From positions 62,001-126,000 of the forward strand of contig JAOTOM010004128.1 in the NCBI GenBank assembly GCA_034440615.1: a stretch of 64,000 bases of DNA. The letters are read 5' to 3'. The first letter of the stretch is position 1, and every line of letters begins with the position of its first letter. The translations under genes and the position numbers were made by a program. This document shows, piece by piece, positions 35,475-47,060 of this stretch. Origin of the DNA: Ashinkailepas kermadecensis (taxonomy: Eukaryota; Arthropoda; Thecostraca; Neolepadidae). The notes under the pieces are model-generated. The model was not told the origin of the DNA and did not search any database. It worked only from the letters and a program-made list of their open reading frames with translations.

Positions 35475-36535
35475 AACCTACCACACGATCACCGTGACCG
35501 CCCTCATAGCCTACCACACTATCACAGTGACCGCCCTCCTAGCCTATCACACTATCACAGTGACCGCCCTCATAGCCTACCACGACGCTATCACAGTGAC
35601 CGCCCTCCTAGCCTACCACACTATCAATGTGAAAATCCTCCTAGCCTACCACACTATCACAGTGACCGTCCTCCTAGCCTACCACACTATCACAGTGACC
35701 GCCCTCCTAGCCTACCACACTATCACAGTGACCGTCCTCATAGCCCACCACACTATCACAGTGACCGCCCTCATAGCCTACCACACTATCACAGTGACCG
35801 CCCTCATAGCCTACCACACTATCACAGTGACCGTCCTCATAGCCTACCACACTATCACAGTGACCGTCCTCATAGCCCACCACACTATCACAGTGACCGT
35901 CCTCATAGCCCACCACACTATCACAGTGACCGTCCTCCTAGCCTATCACACTATCAATGTGAAAATCCTCCTAGCCTACCACACTATTACAGTGACCGTC
36001 CTCCTAGCCTACCACACTATCTCAGTGACCGTCCTCCTAGCCTACCACACTATCACAGTGACCGCCCTCATAGCCTACCACACTATCACAGTGACCGTCC
36101 TCCTAGCCTACCACACTATCACAGTGACCGCCCTCATAGCCTACCACACTATCACAGTGACCGCCCTCATAGCCTACCACACTATCTCAGTGACCGCCCT
36201 CCTAGCCTACCACACTATCACAGTGACCGCCCTCCTAGCCTACCACACTATCACAGTGACCGCCCTCATAGCCTACCACGCTGTCACAGTGACCGTCCTC
36301 CTAGCCTACCACACTATCTCAGTGACCGCCCTCCTAGCCCATCACACTATCTCAGTGACCGTCCTCATAGCCTACCACACTATTACAGTGACCGCCCTCA
36401 TAGCCTACCACGCTGTCACAGTGACCGCCCTCCTAGCCTACCACACTATCACAGTGACCGCCCTCCTAGCCCACCACACTATCTCAGTGACCGCCCTCAT
36501 AGCCTACCACGCTGTCACAGTGACCGTCATTCATA
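35475..36535. repeat. 33-bp minisatellite, about 32 copies
   Basis: The unit runs CCTACCACACTATCACAGTG then ACCGCCCTCATAG. One + strand frame (35446-36564) stays open with an 11-residue hydrophobic repeat, because the period is a multiple of three and copies rarely have indels. No signal beyond the repeat supports translation. Confidence 0.96.
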
Positions 36536-36830
36536 TAGCGTGCCAGAATGATCGGCCCTCCTAGCCTGACAGTGACCTTCCTTCTCTACTGCCAAACAGC
36601 CAATGGCTACATCTCTCTGCAAGGATGCATTGTGCCAGCCGAATGCAGCGATTTCCTTTCATGAAAACCATTGCGGAGGGAGGGGGGGATTAGTTCGATC
36701 TCAAGGTGGGCTCGGACTTTGGTGGGTATAGATGCGCTGATCAGATCCGAAATTCCAGCACAGATAGCGGAGAAGCCGAGACCAGGTCCAGCAGAGTCAC
36801 CAGCTGCTGACGCTGCAGGCGTGTGTCACG
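36536..36830. other. Short spacer
   Basis: Unique sequence, nothing recognised. Confidence 0.6.
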
Positions 36831-38032
36831 GCGGTGTACACACGCCTGGCAACGTCCCCGCCCACAACCAGCCCGGTCACGGCGGTGTACACACGCCTGG
36901 CAACGTCCCCGCCCACAGACGGCCCGGTCACGGCGGTGTACACACGCCTGGCAACGTCCCCGCCCACAGACGGCCTGGTGACGGCGGTGTACACACGCCT
37001 GGCAACGTCCCCGCCCACAGACGGCCCGGTCACGGCGGGGCACACACCACAACGCCCCCCACGCCCGGAGCCTGCAACGCGCCCACAGAGGCCCGGTCAC
37101 GGCGGTGTACACACGCCTGGTAACGTCCCCGCCCACAGACGGCCCGGTCACGGCGGTGTACACACGCCTGGCAACGTCCCCGCCCACAGACGGCCCGGTC
37201 ACGGCGGTGTACACACGCCTGGCAACGTCCCCGCCCACAGACGGCCCGGTCACGGCGGTGTACACACGCCTGGTAACGTCCCCGCCCACAGACGGCCCGG
37301 TCACGGCGGTGTACACACGCCTGGTAACGTCCCCGCCCACAGACGGCCCGGTCACGGCGGTGTACACACGCCTGACAACGTCCCCGCCCACAGACGGCCC
37401 GGTCACGGCGGTGTACACACGCCTGGCAACGTCCCCGCCCACAGACGGCCTGGTCACGGCGGTGTACACACGCCTGGCAACGTCCCCGCCCACAGACGGC
37501 CCGGTCACGGCGGTGTACACACGCCTGGTAACGTCCCCGCCCACAGACGGCCCGGTCACGGCGGTGTACACACGCCTGGCAACGTCCCCGCCCACAGACG
37601 GCCCGGTCACGGCGGTGTACACACGCCTGGCAACGTCCCCGCCCACAGACGGCCCGGTCACGGCGGTGTACACACGCCTGGCAACGTCCCCGCCCACAGA
37701 CGGCCCGGTCACGGCGGTGTACACACGCCTGGTAACGTCCCCACCCACAGACGGCCCGGTCACGGCGGTGTACACACGCCTCGGTAACGTCCCCGCCCAC
37801 AGACGGCCCGGTCACGGCGGTGTACACACGCCTGACAACGTCCCCGCCCACAGACGGCCCGGTCACGGCGGTGTACACACGCCTGGCAACGTCCCCGCCC
37901 ACAGACGGCCCGGTCACGGCGGTGTACACACGCCTGGCAACGTCCCCGCCCACAAACAGCCCGGTCACGGCGATATACACACGCCTGGCAACGTCCCCCG
38001 CCCACAACCAGCCCGGCCGCGGTAGTTACGGC
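36831..38032. repeat. 51-bp minisatellite, about 23 copies
   Basis: The unit runs GGCGGTGTACACACGCCTGG, CAACGTCCCCGCCCACAGAC, GGCCCGGTCAC. One unit near 37040-37100 is strongly diverged. All long open frames here are shadows of a period that equals 17 codons. Confidence 0.97.
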
Positions 38033-38213
38033 TGATCGCCAGCCACGAGCCAGCCATGACGGTGATCACACCTGGCTCGGATGCAACAGTCCGGGAACCC
38101 GGTCTGGTCCGCCCAGTCACGTGCCAGCAGCTCCAGATGGCCGCAGGCGCACCGTCTGTAGCGGACTTTCCACCCGGCCTGGTATGGTTTGCAGTTTCGC
38201 GGGACGTTAACAC

Positions 38214-38320
38214 CAACGTTTGATTGGTGAACCTCGATGACAACGGAGTGACGATGATGCTTGATTGGCACCAACGTTTGATTGGTGAACCTCGATGACA
38301 ACGGAGTGACGATGATGTTT
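38214..38320. repeat. 58-bp direct duplication
   Basis: CAACGTTTGATTGGTGAACC starts at 38214 and again at 38272, followed by the same GATGACAACGGAGTGACGAT. Confidence 0.93.
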
Positions 38321-39624
38321 GCACAGGAGGAGGTTAAGGTGCACATTTTACCACGGATTGTTTTTCTTTTTTAAACTAATACCCGAATGACTACCATGGA
38401 AGAAACACAAATATTTCCTGATACGGATGTGGGTCAACAGACCCGTATGAACGCCCTCTGGCTGCACTACTGCCTGGGGTGTTGATGTTATGCACTGTCA
38501 CGTAGCGCTGCAGACATATCCGATGAAATAAATGCGAAAAATGGAACGTAAAAGCCTTGTTGTAGAGCGTGCTGAGCACTGAGCAGTCGTGGGTTCAGCG
38601 TGAAGGTGGTGAGCAGTGACCATGTAAAACGTTTGCGCCTGGGCACAAAATTGCAACAAAAATGTTCATCATGGAACGACGAGATCAATAAATAAAACTA
38701 GAAACCAGATAAATAAATACTTATTAGTAAATTCCAGCGGGTCATACCTTATCTCTTCCCAGAGCATTTGGTGGAAAAGCACTGGAGATATTTCACGGTT
38801 AAAAACACCTCTGAATAGAAGTGTTTCAAACTGAAGAAACCATAACCTCCGTTCCATCTAAAATGGTGTAGGAGAGAAAATTGATATCGAAGACCTCGTA
38901 GAAGAAAACATTCAACTCTTAGAAAATGAAGCAGTATGCCCGCGCATATTCCGCGAGTCTAGAGTTTGTTCTTCTGGGCCGTAAGGTCGCTACGCATTAT
39001 TTGTCGTCATCAGGCAAGTTGGAACTAAATGTAGTTGCACGTGTTAGGCCATTGCAAGAGCAAGAGCACTCATATGAGTTGAGTCGCTCTATGCCATTGT
39101 GGCTTTAAGTTATAAGCCTATCAAGAGCTTCATGGCTTGGCTTATTTCTCCCAGCTGAAGAAAGGCTCATGCTCGTCTTTCGACCTGGCCAGTAATTTGC
39201 AGCATGCAACACCGTAGTTAGCAACATTAAACAATGTAGTTAGCAAGACATCACTGAAGAGTGCCCACCGGTGCGAATTTAGCCGGAGATAATGCCGCCG
39301 AATTGCCCCGGCTAATCAAGCAGGCATGCTTGTTCAGCTAGCTTCTGTCGAGATATGGTGCCGCCTCGGGCTATGCCCCGCCTCCGCTGGCGTCTCCGAA
39401 GTGCTTGTTGTCACGCGGTAGCTCCGTACTATGTGGTTACACCACCATGGGGAGGGGAGGAGGGGGGGGGTCGTGTTTCTCCGACTGGATCAATTCGCAC
39501 CGCCACGGGTGCTTGTGTGGCCACGTGCTCGACGGGATTCTCTGCGTCGCCCTACGGCTATGGTTTGAGTCCCTGGTGAGGTCCCTTGTTTGTTCCTGGG
39601 TTGACTTGATAGCCCTGGCTACTA
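38321..39624. other. No gene recognised
   Basis: AT-rich, then GC-richer intronic sequence; no coding signal. Confidence 0.6.
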
Positions 39625-39962
39625 CGCTACGCTACGCGCTACGCGCCGGGTTTAGACACTACGCGCCGGGTACTACGCGCCGGGTTTAGACACCACGCGC
39701 CGGTTACTACGCGCCGGGTTTAGACACCACGCGCCGGGTACTACGCGCCGGGTTTAGACACCACGCGCTGGGTACTACGCGCGGGGTTTAGACACCACGC
39801 GCCGGGTACTACGCGCCGGGTTTAGACACCACGCGCCGGGTACTACGCGCCGGGTTTAGACACCACGCGCCGGGTACTACGCGCCGGGTTTAGACACCAC
39901 GCGCCGGGTACTACGCGCCGGGTTTAGACACCACGCGCCGGGTACTACGCGCCGGGTTTAGA
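39625..39962. repeat. 34-bp minisatellite, about 10 copies
   Basis: The unit runs TACTACGCGCCGGGTTTAGA then CACCACGCGCCGGG. It is internally repetitive: ACTACGCGCCGGG versus ACCACGCGCCGGG. Confidence 0.96.
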
Positions 39963-40612
39963 CAGCTGGTCGGCTCAAGAACTACGCTCCGGGATTCGAT
40001 GATGCCAGTATTGGAACATGGTGCCGTTATAAATTGGCTTTTTGTTGCTGTCGACATGCTAACATGCCATCATTTGCAGGACATCTTGTGGTATCAACCT
40101 GCGGTCATGAATGGGGATGCGTGCCTTTTCTATGATTTCTGCCTTTACAAACGTATTCCTAACGTGAAAATCTGCGTCCCAATATTCATGGTGCATTTAC
40201 ATCCACGCGCGGAACTTAAAAACAAATTTTGTGGGGGCGGAGGGTAGCACTGCTAAAGGTGGTGAACTAGGACAGAAGAGATGGATTGTGCAATGCCGCT
40301 ACATGTGAGCATGCCGAACCTTGGGGTTTGGACCTTGCACGAATACTGGAAGGCCTCTCTAAAGACATATAACAATTCACCTGTTGTCCCCAATTGAAGA
40401 CTTGAAGAGCTCGGAAACAATACCGGCCTTACAATACTTCAGGTTAGCTTTGAAATGCAAATCTATAAATGGTTGCTGCTGATTTTTTGGGTCGTGTAAG
40501 TGTACCCCTTCTCCATTGTTTAGCACAACTGGCAAGTTTGTGTGCAAGTGTACCGTCATTCAAAGCCATCAAAGTGTATAACTACTCAGGGAATGATCAA
40601 GCGACCGCTTCT
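39963..40612. other. No gene recognised
   Basis: Unique intronic sequence. Confidence 0.6.
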
Positions 40613-40980
40613 CGCCCCGGGTGGATACAGAAAGAGACACAGAGGGCATGTGCCCCCCCCCCATAGAAAGTGGCGCCCCTCCGGTCAGGAAAAGTCGTCG
40701 CTCCAGAATTGCTCGAGATGCACACCTCCCTCCACGCAACGGATTCTTGGCTGGCTGGCTACCCCCTTGAAAAGAAAGGGGAAAGATAGTGCGCTCGAGT
40801 ATACCGTGTATAGTATGCATAGTATGCGAGTACAGTGGGTTTGGTGTGCTTGAGTATACTCCTCCCCCGCTCAACGGATTTCAGCCGGAGGCGCCCTTCA
40901 GGTATTTTCGCAGTGCCGCCCCTCCGAAGAAATGATACCCCTAGAAGACAAGCCCATGACAATTCCTGGATTCGCCCCTG
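40613..40980. mobile_element. Short dispersed element of the GGATCC-end family
   Basis: It starts CGCCCCGGGTGGATACAG and ends TTCCTGGATTCGCCCCTG, an imperfect inverted pair. It includes GGCGCCCCTCCGG and GCCGCCCCTCCGAAGAAATG, as in relatives at 12148 and 46860. No coding content. Confidence 0.6.
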
Positions 40981-41594
40981 CCCCTGAGCACCCGGAAAGC
41001 CGCCCCTGATGGAGATGAGACATCCCTCCAGGTGCAAACGGCTCCCCTTCGAGAAGGTCGAGAACACCCCCGTGTCGTGATTCAGTGTCAATAATCCGAT
41101 GAATACTATTACATCCCCTACTTACCGAGCTACTTCATAACGTTCCCAAGGAACTACGAACGGGCGCGCGCTAAATAAAAATCCCGCTAACCGAACAGAA
41201 CGACGTCGAAGCGCTGCCTCGCCAATTTAGCGTCGATTCAAGCTTCGTATGACGTCACTGTGCCAGCGCGGTGCCCTGGCAGTACAGACAACGGTAGACT
41301 GCGTCTCGGAGGTATACAGATGGCGGTGCTTTGGTGGCCGCGATAGGCTGTGGTGGTAAACATACGGTTATAAGTGTACAGCTTCATGCATAAATATACT
41401 AACGAAGCGGCTTAATACATCTAGCTTCTACGTTTGTATCTCACACGAGATGAGCATGAACAATAATAGTTTGTACACTAGGTACACCTTTGCTAGAGAT
41501 GGTAATCTTAGGGGCAATCGTTTCCGGGCATGACATTAATCCTAGACCATTGAACATGCGGAGCTGTGTGGAAGTGCTTCGCATATAATACTCC
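40981..41594. other. No gene recognised
   Basis: Unique intronic sequence. Confidence 0.6.
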
Positions 41595-41870
41595 CCACCA
41601 GGAGCGTTGATTTCTTTTTCTGTGGCGGGGACACAATATAAAATGAAGACAATGTGCAGGCCCAGATGGATTGGGGGCGGGACACACTGCACAGGGCCCC
41701 ATGTTAAAAGTTGTAATTATTGGGGGATGGGTGGTGACTTCGGAAATTATTGGGGGGGGGGGGCACAATACATAAAGGCAATGGGCGAGCCTAAATTGAT
41801 TGGGGGCGGGTCACAATCCAGACGGTCCCATGCTAAAAGTTGAAATTAGGGGAGGAAAATCCAACATTGA
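41595..41870. repeat. Dispersed repeat (AATTATTGGGGG family)
   Basis: The phrases CCCAGATGGATTGGGGGCGG, CCATGTTAAAAGTTG and AATTATTGGGGG occur here twice in tandem and again at 46645-46800, with a trace at 55185-55220. Confidence 0.75.
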
Positions 41871-42106
41871 GGGGCACCTACACGTCAAAAGTATATAAAA
41901 CAACACCCATACGAACCAATTTTGCACGGTCAGCAACTCACATTCACGTCACAGTATCTTGCTACCTTGTTTTGCTGTTGTTCTGCCGTTTTGTTTTTGT
42001 CGCGAGCTCTCACAAACGCATCGACCTTTCCGTGAAATGTCTCCGACCTAGCCTTCACAGAACGTTCACAACAGAGAAATATCCGGTCGTTCAACAATCA
42101 GCATGC

Positions 42107-44150
42107 TACACGGGAACGCATTTGCGTCGCTGCCATGATGATCAGGGAACGTATCGGCGTCTCTGCCATGATGGTCAGGGAACGTATCGGCGTCTCTGCC
42201 ATGATGGTCAGGGAACGTATTGGCGTCTCTGCCATGATGATCAGGGAACGTATCGGCGTCTCTGTAATGGTGGTCAGGGAACGTATCCGCGTCTCTGCCA
42301 TGGTGGTCAGGGAACGTATCGGCGTCTCTGCCATGATGGTCAGGGAACGTATTGACGTCTCTGCCATGATGGTCAGGGAACGTATCGGCGCCCCTGCCAT
42401 GATGATTAGGGAACGTACCGGCGTCTCTGCCATGATGGTCAGGGAACGTATGGGCGCCCCTGCCATGATGGTCAGGGAACGTATGGGCGCCCCTGCCATG
42501 ATGGTCAGGGAACGTATCGGCGTCTCTGCCATGATGGTCAGGGAACGTATCGGCGTCCCTGCCATGATGGTCAGGGAACGTATCGGCGTCTCTGCCATGG
42601 TGGTCAGGGAACGTATCGGCGTCTCTGCCATGATGGTCAGGGAACGTATCGGCGTCTCTGCCATGATGGTCAGGGAACGTATCGGCGTCTCTGCCATGAT
42701 GGTCAGGGAACGTATCGACGTATCTGCCATGATGGTCAGGGAATGTATGGGCGCCCCTGCCATGCTGCTCAGAGAACGTATCGGCGCCCCTGCCATGATG
42801 GTCAGGGAACGTATCGGCGTCTCTGCCATGATGGTCAGGGAACGTATCGGCGTCTCTGCCATGATGCTCAGAGAACGTATCGGCGTCTCTGCCATGATGG
42901 TCAGGGAACGTATCGGCGTCTCTGCCATGATGGTCAAGGAACGTATCGGCGTCTGCCATGATGGTCAGGGAACGTATCGACATCTCTGCCATGATGGCCA
43001 AGGAACGCATCGGCGTCTCTGCCATGATGGTCAGGGAACGTATCGGCGTCTCTGCCGTGATGGTCAGGGAACGTATGGGCGCCCCTGCCATGATGGTCAG
43101 GGAACGTATGGGCGCCCCTGCCATGATGGTCAGGGAACGTATCGGCGCCCCTGCCATGATGGCCAGGGAACTTATCGGCGTCTCTGCCATGATGGTCAGG
43201 GAACGTATCGGCGTCTCTGCCATGATGGTCAGGGAACGTATTGGCGTCTCTGCCATGATGGTCAGGGAACGTATCGACGTCTCTGCCATGATGGTCAGGG
43301 AACGTATCGGCGTCTCTGCCATGATGGTCAGGGAACGTATCGGCGTCTCTGCCATGATGGTCAGGGAACGTATCGGCGTCTCTGCCATGATGGTCAGGGA
43401 ACGTATGGGCGCCCCTGCCATGATGGTCAGGGAACGTATGGGCGCCCCTGCCATGATGGTCAGGGAACGTATCGGCGTCTCTGCCATGATGGTCAGGGAA
43501 CGTATCGACGTCTCTGCCATGATGGTCAGGGAACGTATGGGCGCCCCTGCCATGATGGTCAGGGAACGTATGGGCGCCCCTGCCATGATGGTCAGGGAAC
43601 GTATCGACGTCTCTGCCATGATGGTCAGGGAACGTATCGGCGTCTCTGCCATGATGGTCAGGGAACGTATGGGCGTCTCTGCCATGATGGTCAGGGAACG
43701 TATGGGCGCCCCTGCCATGATGGTCAGGGAACGTATCGACGTCTCTGCCATGATGGTCAGGGAACGTATGGGCGTCGCTGCCATGATGGTCAGGGAACGT
43801 ATCGGCGTCTCTGCCATGATGCTCAGAGAACGTATCGGCGCCCCTGCCATGATGGTCAGGGAACGTATGGGCGCCCCTGCCATGATGTTCAGGGAACGTA
43901 TGGGCGCCCCTGCCATGATGGTCAGGGAACGTATCGGCGTCGCTGCCATGATGGTCAGGGAACGTATGGGCGTCTCTGCCATGATGGTCAGGGAACGTAT
44001 GGGCGCCCCTGCCATGGTGGTCAGGGAACGTATCGGCGCCCCTGCCATGATGATCAGGGAACGTATCGGCGTCCCTGCCATGATGGTCAGGGAACGTATC
44101 GGCGTCCCTGCCATGATGGCCAGGGAACGTATCGGCGCCCCTGCCATGCT
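42107..44150. repeat. 33-bp minisatellite, about 62 copies, ~2.0 kb
   Basis: The unit runs CTCTGCCATGATGGTCAGGG then AACGTATCGGCGT, with subtypes ending GGGCGCCC or GACGTCT. A 2-bp deletion at about 42954 shifts the phase, yet frames remain open on both strands on either side. The 724-residue minus frame and 692-residue plus frame are therefore shadows. Confidence 0.97.
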
Positions 44151-44592
44151 GCGGCACGAAGCGGGGTGGTGGTGACGCGGGGTGTGAGGCCTGTTCAGTG
44201 TGGCTACATCTGACAAGGTCACGTCGCTCTCGGATGTCACGGCTGGCCTGGCCGGACGTGTTTATGCTGTTCCAGTTGTTGCGACTGCAGACAGGTGGGT
44301 GTCTGGCCCGCGCGGCTGTCGAACTTCCCGATGACTTGGCGATCAAATGTCGTCAAGCTCCTGGGCGGTGTATGACCGATGCAGTCGATGCGCCCGTAAG
44401 AGCAAATATCCAACCAAATCGTCAAGCTCCGGCGGCCTTAGTGCGGATTTCGGCTGCAGGATCTTGGCGTTCACACAATGGCTTGACACTTGAGGGTTCC
44501 GTTCGTGTGATTCACCCATTATCAAGGCCGTAGGTGAGGAAAGTGGCCAGGGAATGCTTGTGTGTCACGGGCTATTCGATTGTCCAGCTGCA
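44151..44592. other. No gene recognised
   Basis: Unique intronic sequence. Confidence 0.6.
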
Positions 44593-44962
44593 GGAGCTCC
44601 TCCATCAGCCACTGATACATACATGGATGCAAACAAAAAGAATGGATGCATACTAGCAAGCATGCCCCCTCAAATGCATGCAAATTGGCATGCATGACTG
44701 AACCTACAATTTGCTCATCAATTTAAGACACCCAGCTCCGATTTCCACTTGTGCATTGGATGCTCCCGAGTGCCCTGGCGACAAGGTGCGTGACACAAAA
44801 CATGGGTGACTGCTCATATCCATCACATATCCCATGTCTCTTGCATTTCTTTAGACAAATATAGCTCTAAAATAAAGAAAGTGCGAATTATACAACCCAA
44901 TGACTGTGCTCCTGCCCTAAGCCAGGTTAAAAATTATTTGATGCTGAACGCCACTGTTGCGG
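44593..44962 (+). repeat. Inverted-repeat arm A (370 bp; partner 46230-46600)
   Basis: It starts GGAGCTCCTCCATCAGCCAC and ends GCCACTGTTGCGG. The reverse complement of 46230-46600 matches along the whole length with few differences. It includes an internal palindromic ATGCATGCAAATTGGCATGCAT segment region near 44676-44697. Confidence 0.95.
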
Positions 44963-45231
44963 TTGTGCGCCACTGGTGTCCAGGTGCGCCACTGGTGTCC
45001 AGGAATACCTGGAAGACAGCGGATAAAGTGGCATGCCCTATGCCCCCCCAAAAAAAAAAAACACACCTTCAGCTGTTATTGACGACCTCACACTAAGAAT
45101 CTGATGTAGGCATACAATCACAATCGAGCATATAGTCCTGATATAGTCACCGCGTGCAGTACGTACCGAATTGTTTTATGATCCTGGTATATAATCACGG
45201 CGCACAGCGACTCACCAATTGCATTCTCCTA

Positions 45232-45385
45232 AGGATATCTTTTGCGGTTCTGGTCCCAGATGTTCTCCCATGAATACCGTGTTCGGTTCTAGTTCTAGAG
45301 GTTATCCCAGGAGTACCGTGTGCGATTCTGGTCCCAGAGGTTCTCCCAGGAGTACCGTTTGCGGTTCTGGACTCAGAGCACAGCC
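45232..45385. repeat. 39-bp minisatellite, about 4 copies
   Basis: The unit contains TTCTGGTCCCAGAGGTTCTC then CCAGGAGTACCGTKTGCGG. Confidence 0.9.
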
Positions 45386-45404
45386 AATTTCCGTTTCCGT
45401 TTTG

Positions 45405-45535
45405 TTAGTTACGCTCTCGTTTTATTTGTTACGTTTTCGTTTTGTTAGTTACGTTTTCGTTTTGTTAGTTACGTTTTCGTTTTGTTAGGTGCGTTTTCGT
45501 GTTGTTGGTTACGTTTTCGTTGTTTTGCTTGCTTC
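45405..45535. repeat. 20-bp tandem repeat (GTTTTGTTAGTTACGTTTTC)
   Basis: About six units with small changes. Confidence 0.9.
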
Positions 45536-46229
45536 CCGGTGCCATATGGCAGCCATGGGGGACGGGCAGAACACGGGCGGAGTGCATGATGGTGTGCGAA
45601 GTTGGTGCCATATGCGTCATTAACGGCATTAATGCAACATTGCATTACATTGCGCAGTGGTGCAGCAATCTTTACCTTCCCGCCACCTCCCATCCACCAC
45701 ACCTTGTTGGGATTCAATTTTATGTAGATTCAGACCTCAGCACGTTTCCCGCAGCTGGAGTCGGTGGTTCCAACCATTGACCAACACGAGAGAGACGACA
45801 GTTTAATTTGTTGCATGCAGGCCGGTTAGATATGAGGGGATGCGCAATTGATGTGGGTTGTTCGGTGTAAGGCAGTTCCCCACCCTCGGCTCGCACCCGC
45901 ACTCCTGACTTCAGTTCACGATTGCCATTCGACTGTGACGTTAAAACAGACCGGCTACTGTCAAAACTCAGCCAAACATACTCAGTCGCACCGATGACTA
46001 TGCCACTGCAATATGACCATAGCGGTCGAGGCGCCCGAAAGCCCAGATGACTACGCCACGACGTTGGGTCTGTTCCCGCGACCTCATCCGGAATGGGTTG
46101 AGCGTCCATTTCCTCTACCGGCCGTTCCCACGCCTCATCCGGAATTGGTTTACCCTCATCGAACCTCCACCGGATGAGAAAAACCTAATCCGGCCGGTCG
46201 GCGGTTGAGGAAGGAATACGATAAACGTG
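45536..46229. other. Spacer inside the inverted repeat; no gene
   Basis: No transposase or other coding sequence is visible between the arms. Segments near 46080 and 46125 share CTCATCCGGAAT-GG. Confidence 0.6.
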
Positions 46230-46600
46230 CCGCAACAGTGGCGTTCAGCATCAAATATTTTTCAACCTGGCTTAGGGCAGGAGCACAGTCATTGGGTTGT
46301 ATAATTCGCACTTTCTTTATTTTAGAGCAATATTTTTCTAAAGAAATCCAAGAGACATGGGATATGTGATGGATATGAGCAGTCACTCATGTTTTGTGTC
46401 ACCCACCTTGTCGCCAGTACACTTCGGGAGCATCCAATGCACAAGTGGAAATCGGAGCTGGGTGTCTTAAATTGATGAGCAAATTGTAGGTTCAGTCATG
46501 CATGCCAATTTGCATGCATTTGAGGGGGCATGCTTGCTAGTATGCATCCATTCTTTTTGTTTGCATCCATGTATGTATCAGTGGCTGATGGAGGAGCTCC
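46230..46600 (-). repeat. Inverted-repeat arm B (371 bp; partner 44593-44962)
   Basis: Reverse-complement copy of arm A, from CCGCAACAGTGGC to GAGGAGCTCC. A small difference set (for example CAAGAGACATGG versus CATGTCTCTTGC) shows it is not an assembly echo. Confidence 0.95.
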
Positions 46601-46644
46601 GTGTGCACTCCACATGTGAAGGTGGCTTCCCTCTGACACACGGG

Positions 46645-46800
46645 CGTTGAGATTTATGAAAATTATTGGGGGGAAATATATGAAGGCAGTGGCCGGGCCC
46701 AAATGGATTGGAGGGCACACTCCCTATGGTCTAATGTTAGCAGTTAAAATTATTGGGGTAGGGCAAACCAACATTAAGTGGCACTTGCCCCTCAAAAATA
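46645..46800. repeat. Dispersed repeat (AATTATTGGGGG family), second copy
   Basis: AAAATTATTGGGGGGAAATA, then CCCAAATGGATTGG and GTTAAAATTATTGGGG match 41595-41870. Confidence 0.75.
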
Positions 46801-46859
46801 CAGAGAGCAACACCACTGCGCAAACGGTAACCCGCCGAGTACACCGTACTACTCGAGTG

Positions 46860-47060
46860 CCCCTTGCTAAACGGTGTTTCGTCCCAAGTTGCCCCTCTCA
46901 GAGTAAAAGACGTTCATTCAGTATGCTCCAGTGCAGTCTCTTTCCTCCGCTTAATGACTATTCTTCTGCACGAGAGCGTTAAGAGACTTCCGCAACAGCG
47001 CCCCTCCGAGGAAATGACTCTCCTCCAGACGGGTACCTGCCTCCCCGCCATTGAAAATGT
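46860..47060. mobile_element. Degenerate copy of the GGATCC-end element
   Basis: Shared phrases CAGCGCCCCTCCGAGGAAATG and GTCTGGATCCG occur; a clear left end is not visible. Confidence 0.4.

Noticed and set aside
35475..38032. CRISPR array
   Set aside because: Units are contiguous direct repeats without unique spacers, in a eukaryotic intron with no cas genes.
42066..44240. 724-codon minus-strand and 692-codon plus-strand frames as a giant repeat protein
   Set aside because: Both exist only because a 33-bp unit has no stop in several phases. A 2-bp deletion near 42954 changes the encoded repeat without closing either frame. No promoter, splice or composition support.
44593..46600. The inverted repeat as ends of an autonomous DNA transposon
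   Set aside because: No transposase-like frame lies in the 1.27-kb spacer and no flanking target duplication was evident; reported as an inverted repeat only.
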